DNA from: Kordia sp. TARA_039_SRF
GTDB lineage: Bacteria; Bacteroidota; Bacteroidia; Flavobacteriales; Flavobacteriaceae
Length of the DNA: 64,000 bases
Direction of reading: 5' to 3'
Assembly: GCA_006383075.2 (NCBI GenBank)
Contig: SMNH02000003.1
Span: 364,496 to 428,495, forward strand
The translations under genes were made by a program, and so were the position numbers. How positions within the stretch are numbered: the first letter of the stretch is position 1; every line of letters starts with the position of its first letter. Below, in pieces: positions 25,290-34,450 of this stretch. The notes below the pieces were generated by a model. The model worked only from the letters and a program-made list of their open reading frames with translations, made no database searches and had not been told where the DNA came from.

Positions 25290-25709
25290 ATGGCAACAGC
25301 AACAACAGTTAAACAAAATGGAAGCGCGAAAAAAGAAACGACAACAGCCAAAACAGCCGTTACAAAAAAACTGGCACAGGACGCTGTAAAACCAGCAAAG
25401 GAAACACCACAAAAGCAAAATCCCGATTCTGCAAAACAGCCTGTCAATCTTTTGGAACGCATTCAGCGATTGGAAAAGCTGAAAGGCATCAGTGCCAAAA
25501 GAGAACGTTTGGTGGAAACGCTTTCGAGCCTTTCACGCTTTAATTACAACAGCAGTGATAGCTGTTCTTTTTACCTCAAAGACGCATCGGGCATGGAGTT
25601 TAAAACAACCAATAGTAATTTGATTACGCTTGTCGCAACACAATTACAGACCACCCTTGAAAACAAAAAAGAAGAACTGGAAAAGCAGCTCATGGAGTTT
25701 GAGTTCTAA
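25290..25709 (+). CDS. conserved-type hypothetical protein of Bacteroidota mobile elements
   Basis: A 139-residue protein. Residues 1-50 are low-complexity (Thr, Lys, Ala, Gln; AKTAVTKKLAQDAVKPAKET). The C-terminal half has a conserved-looking LLERIQRLEKLKGISAKRERL helix, then a SLSRFNYNSSDSCSFYLKD strand region and a coiled coil ending EKQLMEFEF. I know of such proteins beside mobile elements but not their function. A hairpin terminator follows. Bacteroidota-type, in contrast with the preceding block. Confidence 0.65.
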   Translation: MATATTVKQNGSAKKETTTAKTAVTKKLAQDAVKPAKETPQKQNPDSAKQPVNLLERIQRLEKLKGISAKRERLVETLSSLSRFNYNSSDSCSFYLKDASGMEFKTTNSNLITLVATQLQTTLENKKEELEKQLMEFEF

Positions 25710-25735
25710 AGTTTAAAAACGCTTTTATTAAGAAA

Positions 25736-25753
25736 GCCACTCGATTGAGTGGC
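25736..25753. terminator. hairpin terminator-like structure
   Basis: GCCACTC (25736-25742), loop GATT, GAGTGGC (25747-25753), directly after the 25290 gene. The T-tract on the plus strand is weak (TTCTGTT). It can serve the convergent immunity gene on the minus strand as well, with an even weaker tract. Confidence 0.5.
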
Positions 25754-25778
25754 TTCTGTTATGATCATTTTAATAATA

Positions 25779-26015
25779 TTACAAACGAATTGCCTTGTAG
25801 GCTAGAGCCTTATCAACTACTTCTTCAACGGATGGATTGTAATCTGAAATATTATCCTTCCTTGCATTGTAGTTTTCAGGATAAAAAAACAAATTGGCGC
25901 CATCGGGATGTGGAACATTTTTATTAAACTCTTCATAAAGTAAATCAATTTCTTCCTCAGTTCCCTCACAAGCTATTATCTTCTTTCCAAGTTCTATAAG
26001 TTCTTCTCTATTCAT
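25779..26015 (-). CDS. colicin/pyocin DNase-type immunity protein
   Basis: A 78-residue protein with the hallmark pattern of colicin E / S-pyocin immunity proteins: an ELIELGKKIIACEGTEEEID helix, then VPHPDGANLFFYPEN (VPHPDGSDLIFYP in the family), and the closing acidic helix PSVEEVVDKALAYKA. These bind the HNH DNase domain and block it. It lies 20 bases after the toxin gene on the same strand, and both are probably translated from one mRNA. Slightly shorter than typical Im proteins (about 85). Family assignment strong. Confidence 0.92.
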   Translation of the reverse strand: MNREELIELGKKIIACEGTEEEIDLLYEEFNKNVPHPDGANLFFYPENYNARKDNISDYNPSVEEVVDKALAYKAIRL

Positions 26016-26035
26016 ATTTTACTTCCTTTAATTTT

Positions 26036-28636
26036 TTAATATCCGTATCCATAATGATACTCTGGTGCTAATATTTCTTTGTGAAATCTTGGTGTCACAA
26101 TATACAAATTATCCATGTCATAAACACCCCCACCCCGATTAATTGGAGTTTTATGGTGAAGAACATAATTCTTTTGACCTCCTAAATTTTGAGTATTATG
26201 TACAAACGGAGCATTACCTTTCTTCATTCTAGTTATACTACCTGCACCAAATTCTTTACTGAGTTTTGGATCCTCTGCAACAGTTTTCCAAAATTGTTTT
26301 CTAAAGTCATCAAAATTTTTGAACTCTTTTCCTCGTAGCTTATCAGCCACTGATTTTGGAAATAAACCTGCATTACCATTTGTACCTTTTAACCATTTAC
26401 CTTTAATCTCTTTTCCTAAACCTGTAGAAGTTCCCGGCAATTTCCGTGCCTTCTTTAAAACTTCTGCATCTTCTCCTTTTTTAAGAACCTTTGATAAGTC
26501 CTCTCCAAGGTCATTTAGTATCTCCTTATCTGTATTTTGAAGGAAATCTTCAGTTTCCGTCCTATTCTTCTTAAAGTCAGCTACGTCTTTTTTATTCTCA
26601 GGCAGGTATTTATTATTCGCCTTTATTTCATCAACTGAGTTCAAAAGTTTTGGATTATCAATTTGCTTTAAGCCATCAGTAGCGGTCTCAAGAACATTAT
26701 CTAGCTTTCCTACCTTGCTAAATTGCATTCCCGGGATTAGCATTGTGGCAGCAGATACAGTGGTCTTTCCTGAGAAATGTTTTAATCTTTGAGGATCGTT
26801 TTTGATTTTTTCCACTTCTGAAGTAAGACTTTGAATCATTTGATTAAAGCCTTCCTTCGTAAATATTTTAACAAGAGCTTCACGCTGTTTTTCGTCAGTT
26901 ACCAACTCATAAATACCTTTAATAGCCATCGGAATGCCTGTAATTTCCTCTACGACTCCGTCGGCAACACCTCCAATAGTTGGATTTAAGTGCATGTATG
27001 ATGGAAACTGCTCATATTCCTCTTTATCTTCTCCTGTAGAATGCCACATTCCCTCATTGATCTTTCCTTCATCCCAAACATGAATAACAACCTTTTGAGT
27101 AGCTTGAATAGCCTCAATATATCCTCCGATATTTTCATTAAAGAATGCTCTGGCATCTTGAATAAAACGAGCAAAAAAGCCATGTTCAACTTCGGCATCT
27201 TCAAAATCTTTGCGAACCTGCTCACGAAGTGCCTTAATGTCAATTTCATCTTCTAAGCCTCTAGCTTTAATTTCCTTATCCCATTTACTTTCGTATTCTT
27301 TTAGATAATTAGGACTTGCTTTGTGCTTAACAGAGACTTTTCCGCTTGCGTCAATTTTAATATTGAGGGAAATACCACATGGCTTATCATTTTTCTTAAA
27401 TGAACTTGTGTATGTGTTTGTGATTTCATATTGTTGATTCTCACCTTGACTGAAAACGCCCACTAAATTGACTGATTGATTTCCATCTAGCGGTTTAACA
27501 TTTTCATCATTTGGAGATTTTTTAGGATACCCTTCTTCAATTGTAAGGTTCACACAAAGGTTTACTTCTTCATAAAAAGGATTATCAAGCTGCTTTTGAA
27601 TGATATTGTTTAATTCAAAATACTGTTTTTCAGCACCTTCGCGATTTGTATGCTTCACGTGCTCACTAACTAAATCTGACACATGATCAACTTCAGCTTG
27701 CTCGATTGGTTTTGTGATATCAGGACAGGCTCCATCATTAAAAGATATTGGAATTACTAATTGACTGACTGTCCATTGCTTCTCTTGCTCCCCTTCTTTA
27801 TTGTATTTAAAAAGAATTGCTTCTTTTTTATCTTTTAAATCTAATTTGGTGATATTTTTCACCTCAGATACATCAATGTATTTTAATTGCAAATTTCCTT
27901 TTACAATGGTTCCGTGAACAACTATTGGCTCTCCATTTTTACAAACATTTTTGTAAATAAAACTCTGAATATTATTCTTTTTAAGAAAAGACTCTAGTTT
28001 CCCCTTTTTTGTGTTTGCATAGGCTTTTTCAGGATCTGCTCCAACATTTTGCAATACAAAATTCATCATGCTTTGATGAGATAAGGTATTATCAAAGTGT
28101 TTTTTAAGGGCTTCAACGTCAGAAATAATACTTTTCTGCTCAACAGAACTAGGCGTTATTTTATTAGACGATAAATAGTTTTTAAAATTCTGTCCAAACT
28201 TGAATGACACAACAGCTTTGTCATTTTGATCAATTTCAATAAATGTTACCACCTCGTGATTTCGAGGCTGCACTCTGTTTTTCTTTTGACTAGCTTCTAC
28301 ACCTCTCGGCATTGAAAATGTTATTGCTGTTATTAATTTATTACTGTCCGTAATAGGAAATAACGCTCTTGATGAAGGACGTAATCCATTAAATAATGCT
28401 GCCCCATCATAGAAACGAACAGCTTTTCCTTGGTATCCTTCCACATTGGGTAAGAATGTATCTGCAAATTTGATAGGATCATACGAATTCCAGTTCAGAT
28501 TAAAAACTTCATGTGGTCTACAATTATGAATCAGTCGTTGCCATTTTTCATTAGCAATAAGTGTATCATCTAATAAATTTTCATCTTCAAATGGGGAGAT
28601 AAATCCGAGCTTATCACTGAGTTTAAATCTACTCAT
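26036..28636 (-). CDS. polymorphic toxin with colicin E-type HNH DNase C-terminus
   Basis: An 866-residue toxin. The N-terminal 500 residues (start MSRFKLSDKLGFISPFEDEN) are unlike colicin translocation domains. A linker at about 525-600 (residues ARAFFNENIGGYIEA, PTIGGVADGVVEEITGIPM) looks like a pre-toxin region. The C-terminus (about 730-866) is colicin E7/E9 and S-pyocin-like: a KGKWLKGTNGNAGLFPKSVA region, KEFKNFDDFRKQFW, then the HNH site HHKTPINRGGGVYDMDN with H827-H828, N843, and VTPRFHKEI with H852. The last colicin His spacing differs (see findings). It would degrade DNA in target cells. No signal peptide. Preceded by the 1144-residue gene, followed by its immunity gene. Confidence 0.88.
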   Translation of the reverse strand: MSRFKLSDKLGFISPFEDENLLDDTLIANEKWQRLIHNCRPHEVFNLNWNSYDPIKFADTFLPNVEGYQGKAVRFYDGAALFNGLRPSSRALFPITDSNKLITAITFSMPRGVEASQKKNRVQPRNHEVVTFIEIDQNDKAVVSFKFGQNFKNYLSSNKITPSSVEQKSIISDVEALKKHFDNTLSHQSMMNFVLQNVGADPEKAYANTKKGKLESFLKKNNIQSFIYKNVCKNGEPIVVHGTIVKGNLQLKYIDVSEVKNITKLDLKDKKEAILFKYNKEGEQEKQWTVSQLVIPISFNDGACPDITKPIEQAEVDHVSDLVSEHVKHTNREGAEKQYFELNNIIQKQLDNPFYEEVNLCVNLTIEEGYPKKSPNDENVKPLDGNQSVNLVGVFSQGENQQYEITNTYTSSFKKNDKPCGISLNIKIDASGKVSVKHKASPNYLKEYESKWDKEIKARGLEDEIDIKALREQVRKDFEDAEVEHGFFARFIQDARAFFNENIGGYIEAIQATQKVVIHVWDEGKINEGMWHSTGEDKEEYEQFPSYMHLNPTIGGVADGVVEEITGIPMAIKGIYELVTDEKQREALVKIFTKEGFNQMIQSLTSEVEKIKNDPQRLKHFSGKTTVSAATMLIPGMQFSKVGKLDNVLETATDGLKQIDNPKLLNSVDEIKANNKYLPENKKDVADFKKNRTETEDFLQNTDKEILNDLGEDLSKVLKKGEDAEVLKKARKLPGTSTGLGKEIKGKWLKGTNGNAGLFPKSVADKLRGKEFKNFDDFRKQFWKTVAEDPKLSKEFGAGSITRMKKGNAPFVHNTQNLGGQKNYVLHHKTPINRGGGVYDMDNLYIVTPRFHKEILAPEYHYGYGY

Positions 28637-28679
28637 ATTTTTATTTTTTGAGCCTTATGGCATAATTATGTGCGGTATA

Positions 28680-28715
28680 TATGTAGCGACAAACTGTTAG
28701 TATTGCCGCTACATA
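28680..28715. repeat. intercistronic hairpin between large partner gene and toxin gene
   Basis: TATGTAGCG (28680-28688) and CGCTACATA (28707-28715) are perfect arms. CAA and TTG further in also pair with one mismatch. It lies in the 127-base gap between the two large reverse-strand genes. It may reduce read-through into the toxin or be a processing site. No T-tract follows on the minus strand. Confidence 0.5.
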
Positions 28716-28763
28716 GTTTTCTCTTTAATCCATTTAGGATTATAAATTTCCTTTAAAACTCAA

Positions 28764-31700
28764 CTAGCTTGTTGGAGTTTCATTTTGGTTTCCTTCCATG
28801 ATAGAAGTACTCGGTTGTAATGTACTGTCAGTAGCATGCTCTTTACAAAAACATGGCAAGCCCCCTTCTTTTAAAGTGGCTGATTCAGCCTGTACGATTG
28901 TTAGTGATGTTGGCAGACGTGTTTCCCATGTACCTTCAACTTCACCTTCAATAGTTTGCATTTCTTCTGATACCGAGATGTATAAATCATCGTCCATATC
29001 GACAACCAAGCCTTGACCTTCCCACAATTCACCTGTCTCCATATACCAATTCACCGCTTCTTCGAATCCTGGCTTTACAGGCACCACAGCTCTTGCCATA
29101 CCTGACTGCAGGAACGCTTGGAAGAGTGGATCGGCAGCATCCGTAGCTTGAAATAATGCTTTCCAATCTTTCTCATCTGCGTAGAAGTAAGGGTAAAATA
29201 CATACGCCATGATCTCCCAATCAAAAGCCTGCTCGAAGAATTTTACAACAGAAGCATGTAATTCTAAGGTTGTTCCTTTATTGACTTTTGCAATACTGGT
29301 TTCTTCATTTTTTGAACCGTAATTATCAACCGAAACTGTATGTCCTTTTTGTTCAGCTAATAACTCAATTGCAATACGTTTGATTTCTCTTTTTTCTAAA
29401 CTTCTATTAAATAAAGGATTGAAACGAATTTCTGTCGTATTATTTGAAGACGTTAGCTCATTTGCTTGTTGCGCTTCATTATATCTTCTTAATTGTTCTT
29501 CATACGCAGCATAAATAGAAGCATAGGTTTCGTTTTGCCATTGTGAAAACGCCTCTGGAGTGATGGAACAATACGCCGTAACATTAGCACGAATACCTCC
29601 AACATCAGCTCCGAGAAATGAAATCGCCAATTCATTTTCAATATTGTCAAGTGGTAGTAAAGGCGTGACAGTATTCCAACTCTTACCACCTGCGCCAATT
29701 TTATGGTTTTCAACAGCTACTGTTGCAAAGGTGTATTCTAGTGATTTAGGCACAAATACAAACCCTGCATTAAATTTTGTCCCTGTTGCCATATATCCTT
29801 GAGGAATTTCCATAGTGAAATTACTAGCACCCGGATAGTTATGCTCTGCTATATAGGTGTTTCCTATCACGCTAAATGAGTCAGAGACTACTTTCGTCAA
29901 CTGAACACCATCAACTTCAGCACCATATAATCCTGCGATGGACTGATAATTATCTACACTCAAATCTTCAGCGCTGTGAATGTTATGTACACTTGGGTGA
30001 TCTGGCGCATCCGGTAAAATCATGTTTGTATCAACTTCCTGATCTTCTACCTGCTTTTTAATGGCTTCTTTAAAAAATCTAGAAGGTTCAGGAATCGCAA
30101 ATTCATACATCAAACGCTTACCATAGTTAATCAAACTGTTCTTGTAGATTTTATCAACCCAACGATATACACCCGTGATGTGCTCTGCTCCTTTTGTGTT
30201 ATCAAAACCATGCGTATTTTTTTCTTCAAATTCTCTTAAAATACGTGTGGTTCTTTTTGTGCTAATTTTTTGAACAATACGCTCCATGGCACGCTCAGTG
30301 ACTTCTTTCGCATAGGTTTGTGCCTGTGAATTAGAATCTGAGGTAGCACTAGAAGAAGAGATATTTGCAAAGCTTCCTACACTGTATGTTCCACTAGGGA
30401 AGCTTCCATTAACACGACCATCAACACCATAATTGTTTACTTGATCTTCATTTAAGACAGAAGCAACCTCACTTTGCATTTCGTTACGCTCGGTTGTGGT
30501 TGTATCATTAAGATTTTCAACCTCGCGTTCTCTTGTTTCTTCTGTGGTACTTTCAATGCTGTTTAAACTTCTGGTTTCACGCTCTTTGTATTCTCTTGCC
30601 AAGATATTTTCAATATGAGAAACTTCTCCCGGCACATAACAACACACTTCTTGTTCTACACGTCTAAAATCAGCAATTCCCAGTTTGGTAACGCCATAAA
30701 CTCGATTCGCATTAACCGTTGACGGTTCTGTGCCGCCCTGATCTTTTAATTTGGCACATCCATGAAATAATAAAGCTCGATTCAGTGCTGCTGTCGCTAC
30801 TGACGAAAAAGTGTATGTCTGTCCATTGTTTAATGTAAACTCGCCACTAAATTCTATTTCAGTGCCATCACCCATCAAAAATGGATCAAAGTGAAAAAAT
30901 GCGGTCAATGTCGTGGCAGTACTTGCCATGTTTTGAACTGAAAGTCCTGCTTTTTCAATACCTGATTGTACATATCTAATCTTGAAAGTAGCACTTGTGA
31001 TAGAAGCACTTGGATAATCTGTTGCGAGCTTCATCATCATACCAAATTCTCCGCTTGGAGATTTCTCGTGAATAGCCTTATAGCAGTATGGATTTACTGT
31101 TCCTTTGGCTAGATTCATCTTTGCACCACCAATGCGAACTGTTTTTCCTTTTTCAGCCTGCTTATTTTTAAAAATGGTTTGATGCGCTGTCTTTGTTTTT
31201 TGAGCTATGGCTTGATAAATAGACTTGAATTCAGTTGCAGTATCTAATTTTTGCTCTTTTAAAATACTTAATGATGCTTCAGAGATTTTTCCTTGAAAAT
31301 ATTTCTCATCTAAAACTGTTTCTACTACAGGTGTAAATTCAGGGAGTTTTAAGTCTGGATAGGTACGTTCTTGACGGATGTTGCCATTTTCATCTCGAAC
31401 TTCGACTAATACTGGTTCTGCTTCATCAATGGTTTGTTGCACCGCATCTCTATGCTTTTTTACCGCTGCTTCATGAGCTTTTCCTGCTTCCTTCTTGAAA
31501 ACTTCTTCGACCGTTTCAAGCTCTTTTTGTAGTGTTTTATATTGTGCTATCGCACGTTCAGCGGCCAAGTTTTCCAAGTCACGTTCAAACCCATCTAATG
31601 AAGATGCTCGTTTGGTTATTTCATTAGACTCGGTGTTAGCAAACAAGACCTTGGAAATCACAACACTTGCATGGGCGCGGCGTGTAAATTCTTTTTGCTG

Positions 31701-32198
31701 TTCTTCTGTAAAAACATGTCCAGCTTCTACAGTTTCAGAAAAAGCACTAAATGCTTTCAAAAATTTATTGGCAATCAATAATTGAATACAAGCTTCACGC
31801 ACATACAAAGATGTTTTATTGACCGTTTGGTAGATAAGGTTTTCCCAGATCGATAATTCTTCTTCACTTGTTAATAGTGCGACTTCTGAAGTATTCTCTA
31901 AAATACTTACATAAGAAAGTTCATTTTTGTGACGCATCAGCCAAGAAGCAAATCTATATAAATTTTCATTGATTTTTCTTGCTTCTGTTCTTGTCTTTAA
32001 TGCTGAGAAATTTTCACTAACACTAGCAAGTGCAGCCGCTTTTTCTTGGTCTTTTAATCCTTCTACAGCTTTATAAAATACACTTTCTGCCTTTTCTGGG
32101 AAAAATACAAATCCGGGATCTTTTTCTTGTTCTGCAATCAGTTGCGGATTACGCAGGGTAACAAATCTAAATAGACTGTTTTTAATCGGTTTACTCAT
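28764..32198 (-). CDS. 1144-residue protein of unknown family, partner of DNase toxin
   Basis: A large cytoplasmic-type protein without a signal peptide. Residues 1-300 are helical (MSKPIKNSLFRFVTLRNPQL; LAAERAIAQYKTLQKELE). Residues 430-560 are beta-rich with a distinct motif (EVCCYVPGEVSHIENI near 530) followed by AREYKERETRSLNSIE and a Thr/Glu-rich stretch (EETREREVENLNDTTTT). A Ser-rich linker, then KRTTRILREFEEKNTHGFD, GVYRWVDKIYKNSLINYG and KRLMYEFAIPEPSRFF, follow. A beta-rich region makes up most of the remainder. I recall similar proteins in other Bacteroidota but no function. It lies upstream of the toxin gene on the same strand, so it may be a delivery, structural or loading partner. 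Confidence 0.75.
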   Translation of the reverse strand: MSKPIKNSLFRFVTLRNPQLIAEQEKDPGFVFFPEKAESVFYKAVEGLKDQEKAAALASVSENFSALKTRTEARKINENLYRFASWLMRHKNELSYVSILENTSEVALLTSEEELSIWENLIYQTVNKTSLYVREACIQLLIANKFLKAFSAFSETVEAGHVFTEEQQKEFTRRAHASVVISKVLFANTESNEITKRASSLDGFERDLENLAAERAIAQYKTLQKELETVEEVFKKEAGKAHEAAVKKHRDAVQQTIDEAEPVLVEVRDENGNIRQERTYPDLKLPEFTPVVETVLDEKYFQGKISEASLSILKEQKLDTATEFKSIYQAIAQKTKTAHQTIFKNKQAEKGKTVRIGGAKMNLAKGTVNPYCYKAIHEKSPSGEFGMMMKLATDYPSASITSATFKIRYVQSGIEKAGLSVQNMASTATTLTAFFHFDPFLMGDGTEIEFSGEFTLNNGQTYTFSSVATAALNRALLFHGCAKLKDQGGTEPSTVNANRVYGVTKLGIADFRRVEQEVCCYVPGEVSHIENILAREYKERETRSLNSIESTTEETREREVENLNDTTTTERNEMQSEVASVLNEDQVNNYGVDGRVNGSFPSGTYSVGSFANISSSSATSDSNSQAQTYAKEVTERAMERIVQKISTKRTTRILREFEEKNTHGFDNTKGAEHITGVYRWVDKIYKNSLINYGKRLMYEFAIPEPSRFFKEAIKKQVEDQEVDTNMILPDAPDHPSVHNIHSAEDLSVDNYQSIAGLYGAEVDGVQLTKVVSDSFSVIGNTYIAEHNYPGASNFTMEIPQGYMATGTKFNAGFVFVPKSLEYTFATVAVENHKIGAGGKSWNTVTPLLPLDNIENELAISFLGADVGGIRANVTAYCSITPEAFSQWQNETYASIYAAYEEQLRRYNEAQQANELTSSNNTTEIRFNPLFNRSLEKREIKRIAIELLAEQKGHTVSVDNYGSKNEETSIAKVNKGTTLELHASVVKFFEQAFDWEIMAYVFYPYFYADEKDWKALFQATDAADPLFQAFLQSGMARAVVPVKPGFEEAVNWYMETGELWEGQGLVVDMDDDLYISVSEEMQTIEGEVEGTWETRLPTSLTIVQAESATLKEGGLPCFCKEHATDSTLQPSTSIMEGNQNETPTS

Positions 32199-32727
32199 AA
32201 ATAAAATAATTTTAAATTAAATGTTCTTAATTTTTGGACATACCTATCCTGTTTCCGAAAAAGCCGAACTTTTTCAGATTTAAATTGTGGTTATAATTTT
32301 ATTAGGCTTGTAGGGGTGGGATTTTATTCTTACCGAATATAGAAATAAAAACTAATATTTCTGTAAGATATTGTATAAGCGTCATGATTAATTGATAAGC
32401 GTAATTTTTTAGCTATATTTTATGTTAATTTTTTATTTTTCTTAACACAAAGCAAAATAATGCATCACTCTCATAGCTCATTTGCCTCCCATTATTTACG
32501 TGACAAAAAAAGTAAATTATTGCCATTCTCGCACCGTTTTTGAGTAATAGCTCCCGTAGTTTCAGTAAATTTTATTGCTATACCAAATTCGCTTAACAAT
32601 TCTTTGACAAAGCTAATCTTGACGTAAAACCACAAGGGTTTCTTGATGAAACTTTTCCTTGTGTTATGTACGCTATTCAAGATTGCTTCCATTAGCCAAA
32701 TAATTGTTTCACTAAAATTTGGTACAC
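32199..32727. other. noncoding stretch between the antagonism cassette and JAB gene
   Basis: About 530 bases with no supported gene. It contains a perfect 7-base hairpin GAAAAAG / CTTTTTC (32257-32263 and 32269-32275) in the 5' leader of the 1144-residue gene, and an AT-rich region around 32340-32460. A 66-codon frame on the minus strand (32492-32692) was considered and not accepted. Confidence 0.4.
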
Positions 32728-33186
32728 ATGATCATCACAAATTCAAAAAACTTAATCGGAGAAATTCAGCTTCACTACACTAAACAAAAAAATATTGAAC
32801 TCGAAAAAATCAGCAGCTCACGACATGTTTATGAATGCGTTCGTAAATTTTTCCCGCTCGATCAAATAAATCACAGAGAGCACATGTACGCACTCTATCT
32901 CAACAACTCAAATAAGATCACTGGTTACTATCTAATCAGCATCGGCGGCATCACTGGCACGCTAGTTGATATCCGCGTAGTGTTACAAGCCGCATTGCTT
33001 TCAAATTCTGTCGCAATGATTCTAGTGCACAACCATCCATCAGGCACTCTAAAACCATCCGCAGCCGACAAAGCCATCACCAAAAAAGTTAGCAACGCTT
33101 GTGATTTACTAGATATCAAACTCCTCGACCATCTCATTATCACTGAAGATAGCTACATGAGTTTTGCTGATGAAAGTTTGATTTGA
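32728..33186 (+). CDS. RadC/JAB-domain protein
   Basis: A 152-residue JAMM/MPN (RadC-like) protein from the ATG at 32728 (a TTG at 32719 is the extended start). The metalloprotease-type motif HNHPSG is near residue 97-102 with the later Asp of ADKAITKKV, and the family strand LYLNNSNKITGYYLISIGG precedes it. RadC proteins of mobile elements are usually called DNA repair proteins but the role is unproven. Bacteroidota mobile elements commonly carry one. Terminator hairpin downstream at 33211-33235. Confidence 0.88.
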   Translation: MIITNSKNLIGEIQLHYTKQKNIELEKISSSRHVYECVRKFFPLDQINHREHMYALYLNNSNKITGYYLISIGGITGTLVDIRVVLQAALLSNSVAMILVHNHPSGTLKPSAADKAITKKVSNACDLLDIKLLDHLIITEDSYMSFADESLI

Positions 33187-33210
33187 AAACTTCTCAGATA
33201 GAAAATAAAG

Positions 33211-33235
33211 CAGGTTTTTCATTACCTGTTTTTTT
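33211..33235 (+). terminator. Rho-independent terminator
   Basis: CAGGT (33211-33215) and ACCTG (33224-33228) pair around an eight-base loop, followed by a T-run (33229-33235). It lies 25 bases after the JAB gene on the plus strand. Confidence 0.7.
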
Positions 33236-33476
33236 ATTTCCACTGAAACTTTAGCTCAAATGAGGAAAACCGTAATAGTTAGAGATATTCAAATATTATC
33301 TTTAAAAATTTATTGAAAGTCCTAAATATCTATTCAAAATGAAAAAATATACTTCTAAGATTAGATTAATCATTATATCTGATTTTTTACTTACACTACA
33401 GAATAAGCCTAATTAATTATAAGTATTTTTTTATAAATTTACAATTAGTCTAACTAATCACAACTAACTCTCATTT

Positions 33477-34448
33477 ATGAAATTAAACCACATTGTTATT
33501 CATCAAATCATTAAAGAGCAACTCGGAAAACCTTTATTAAAAACTTCTGATACTCTTTTACCAATTAACGAGGACACAAACGAATTCGTTGAAAAAATCA
33601 TAAAAAGTTATGCAGCTAAAAACCCTACGTACGGAGTTTTTGAGAAAGATGAAGTTATTTATCCTTTTCAAAGTTTTGTTAAAAAATATCTAGGAGATAA
33701 GATGTTTTATGAGTTTTCTGTAACTGCAATGGATATCCTTAAAAAGGAGATCGACAAATCTACTACAACTGGGGGGTATGTCGTTTTTATAGATTATACA
33801 GAAAAGAAAACTAAATTCTTAATCACGATAATGCTAGACAATTCAACAAGTTTTTCGGTAAATGATACCAATTTAACCTTAAAGAAATTAAAGAGTTTAG
33901 ATATAGACAGATTAGCTAGAGCAAACCGCCTAAATATTACCAAATGGCAAAATGATGAAGCACAGTATTTATCATTCATTAAAGGGACTCGCGGAATTTC
34001 TATTTATTTCCAAAAATTTATTGGTAGTACAGATTTAACATCTTCTAAAGAAAATACTAAAAAATTAAAGTCTGCCATGGCAAATTATATGAATGAACGA
34101 AAATATAGTAGAGAGCAAGCCAGAGATGTTTATAATAAAATCAACGAATACTCACTTAAAAAATATGATAGAGATGAAGATTTAGAAATTAATGCCATTT
34201 CAGTACTTATAAATGACATGCAGCCAAATGACTTTATAAATTACTTAAATGATAATGAAGATTTAGAAGTGAGTGGAACTTTTCGTGTTACTCAAAAAAG
34301 TCATCTTAAGTTTTTAACAAAAGAAATTATCAAAGAAAAAGGATATACTCTAGAATTTGATAGAAAATTAGTAGGAACAAAAATCAGAAAAGTCAAAAAC
34401 ACTATTGTAATCAAAGATATTCCCTCTGATATTTTGAAAATCTTTTAA
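33477..34448 (+). CDS. nucleoid-associated protein, NdpA/YejK-like
   Basis: A 323-residue protein of the 37-kDa nucleoid-associated (NdpA/YejK) type. Recognised by GGYVVFIDYTEKKTKFLITIML (split here for length: GGYVVFIDY, then KFLITIML), LKKLKSLDIDRLARANRLNI, YLSFIKGT and the ISIYFQKFIGSTD segment. It starts with an AT-rich, no-Shine-Dalgarno leader. It is the first of a two-gene operon with a membrane protein two bases later. NdpA homologues of this kind occur in mobile elements and some defence loci; that link is an inference. Confidence 0.82.
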   Translation: MKLNHIVIHQIIKEQLGKPLLKTSDTLLPINEDTNEFVEKIIKSYAAKNPTYGVFEKDEVIYPFQSFVKKYLGDKMFYEFSVTAMDILKKEIDKSTTTGGYVVFIDYTEKKTKFLITIMLDNSTSFSVNDTNLTLKKLKSLDIDRLARANRLNITKWQNDEAQYLSFIKGTRGISIYFQKFIGSTDLTSSKENTKKLKSAMANYMNERKYSREQARDVYNKINEYSLKKYDRDEDLEINAISVLINDMQPNDFINYLNDNEDLEVSGTFRVTQKSHLKFLTKEIIKEKGYTLEFDRKLVGTKIRKVKNTIVIKDIPSDILKIF

Positions 34449-34450
34449 TC

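Noticed and set aside
32492-32692. 66-codon minus-strand frame
   Set aside because: No conserved pattern visible, no supported start; lies in AT-rich intergenic DNA.
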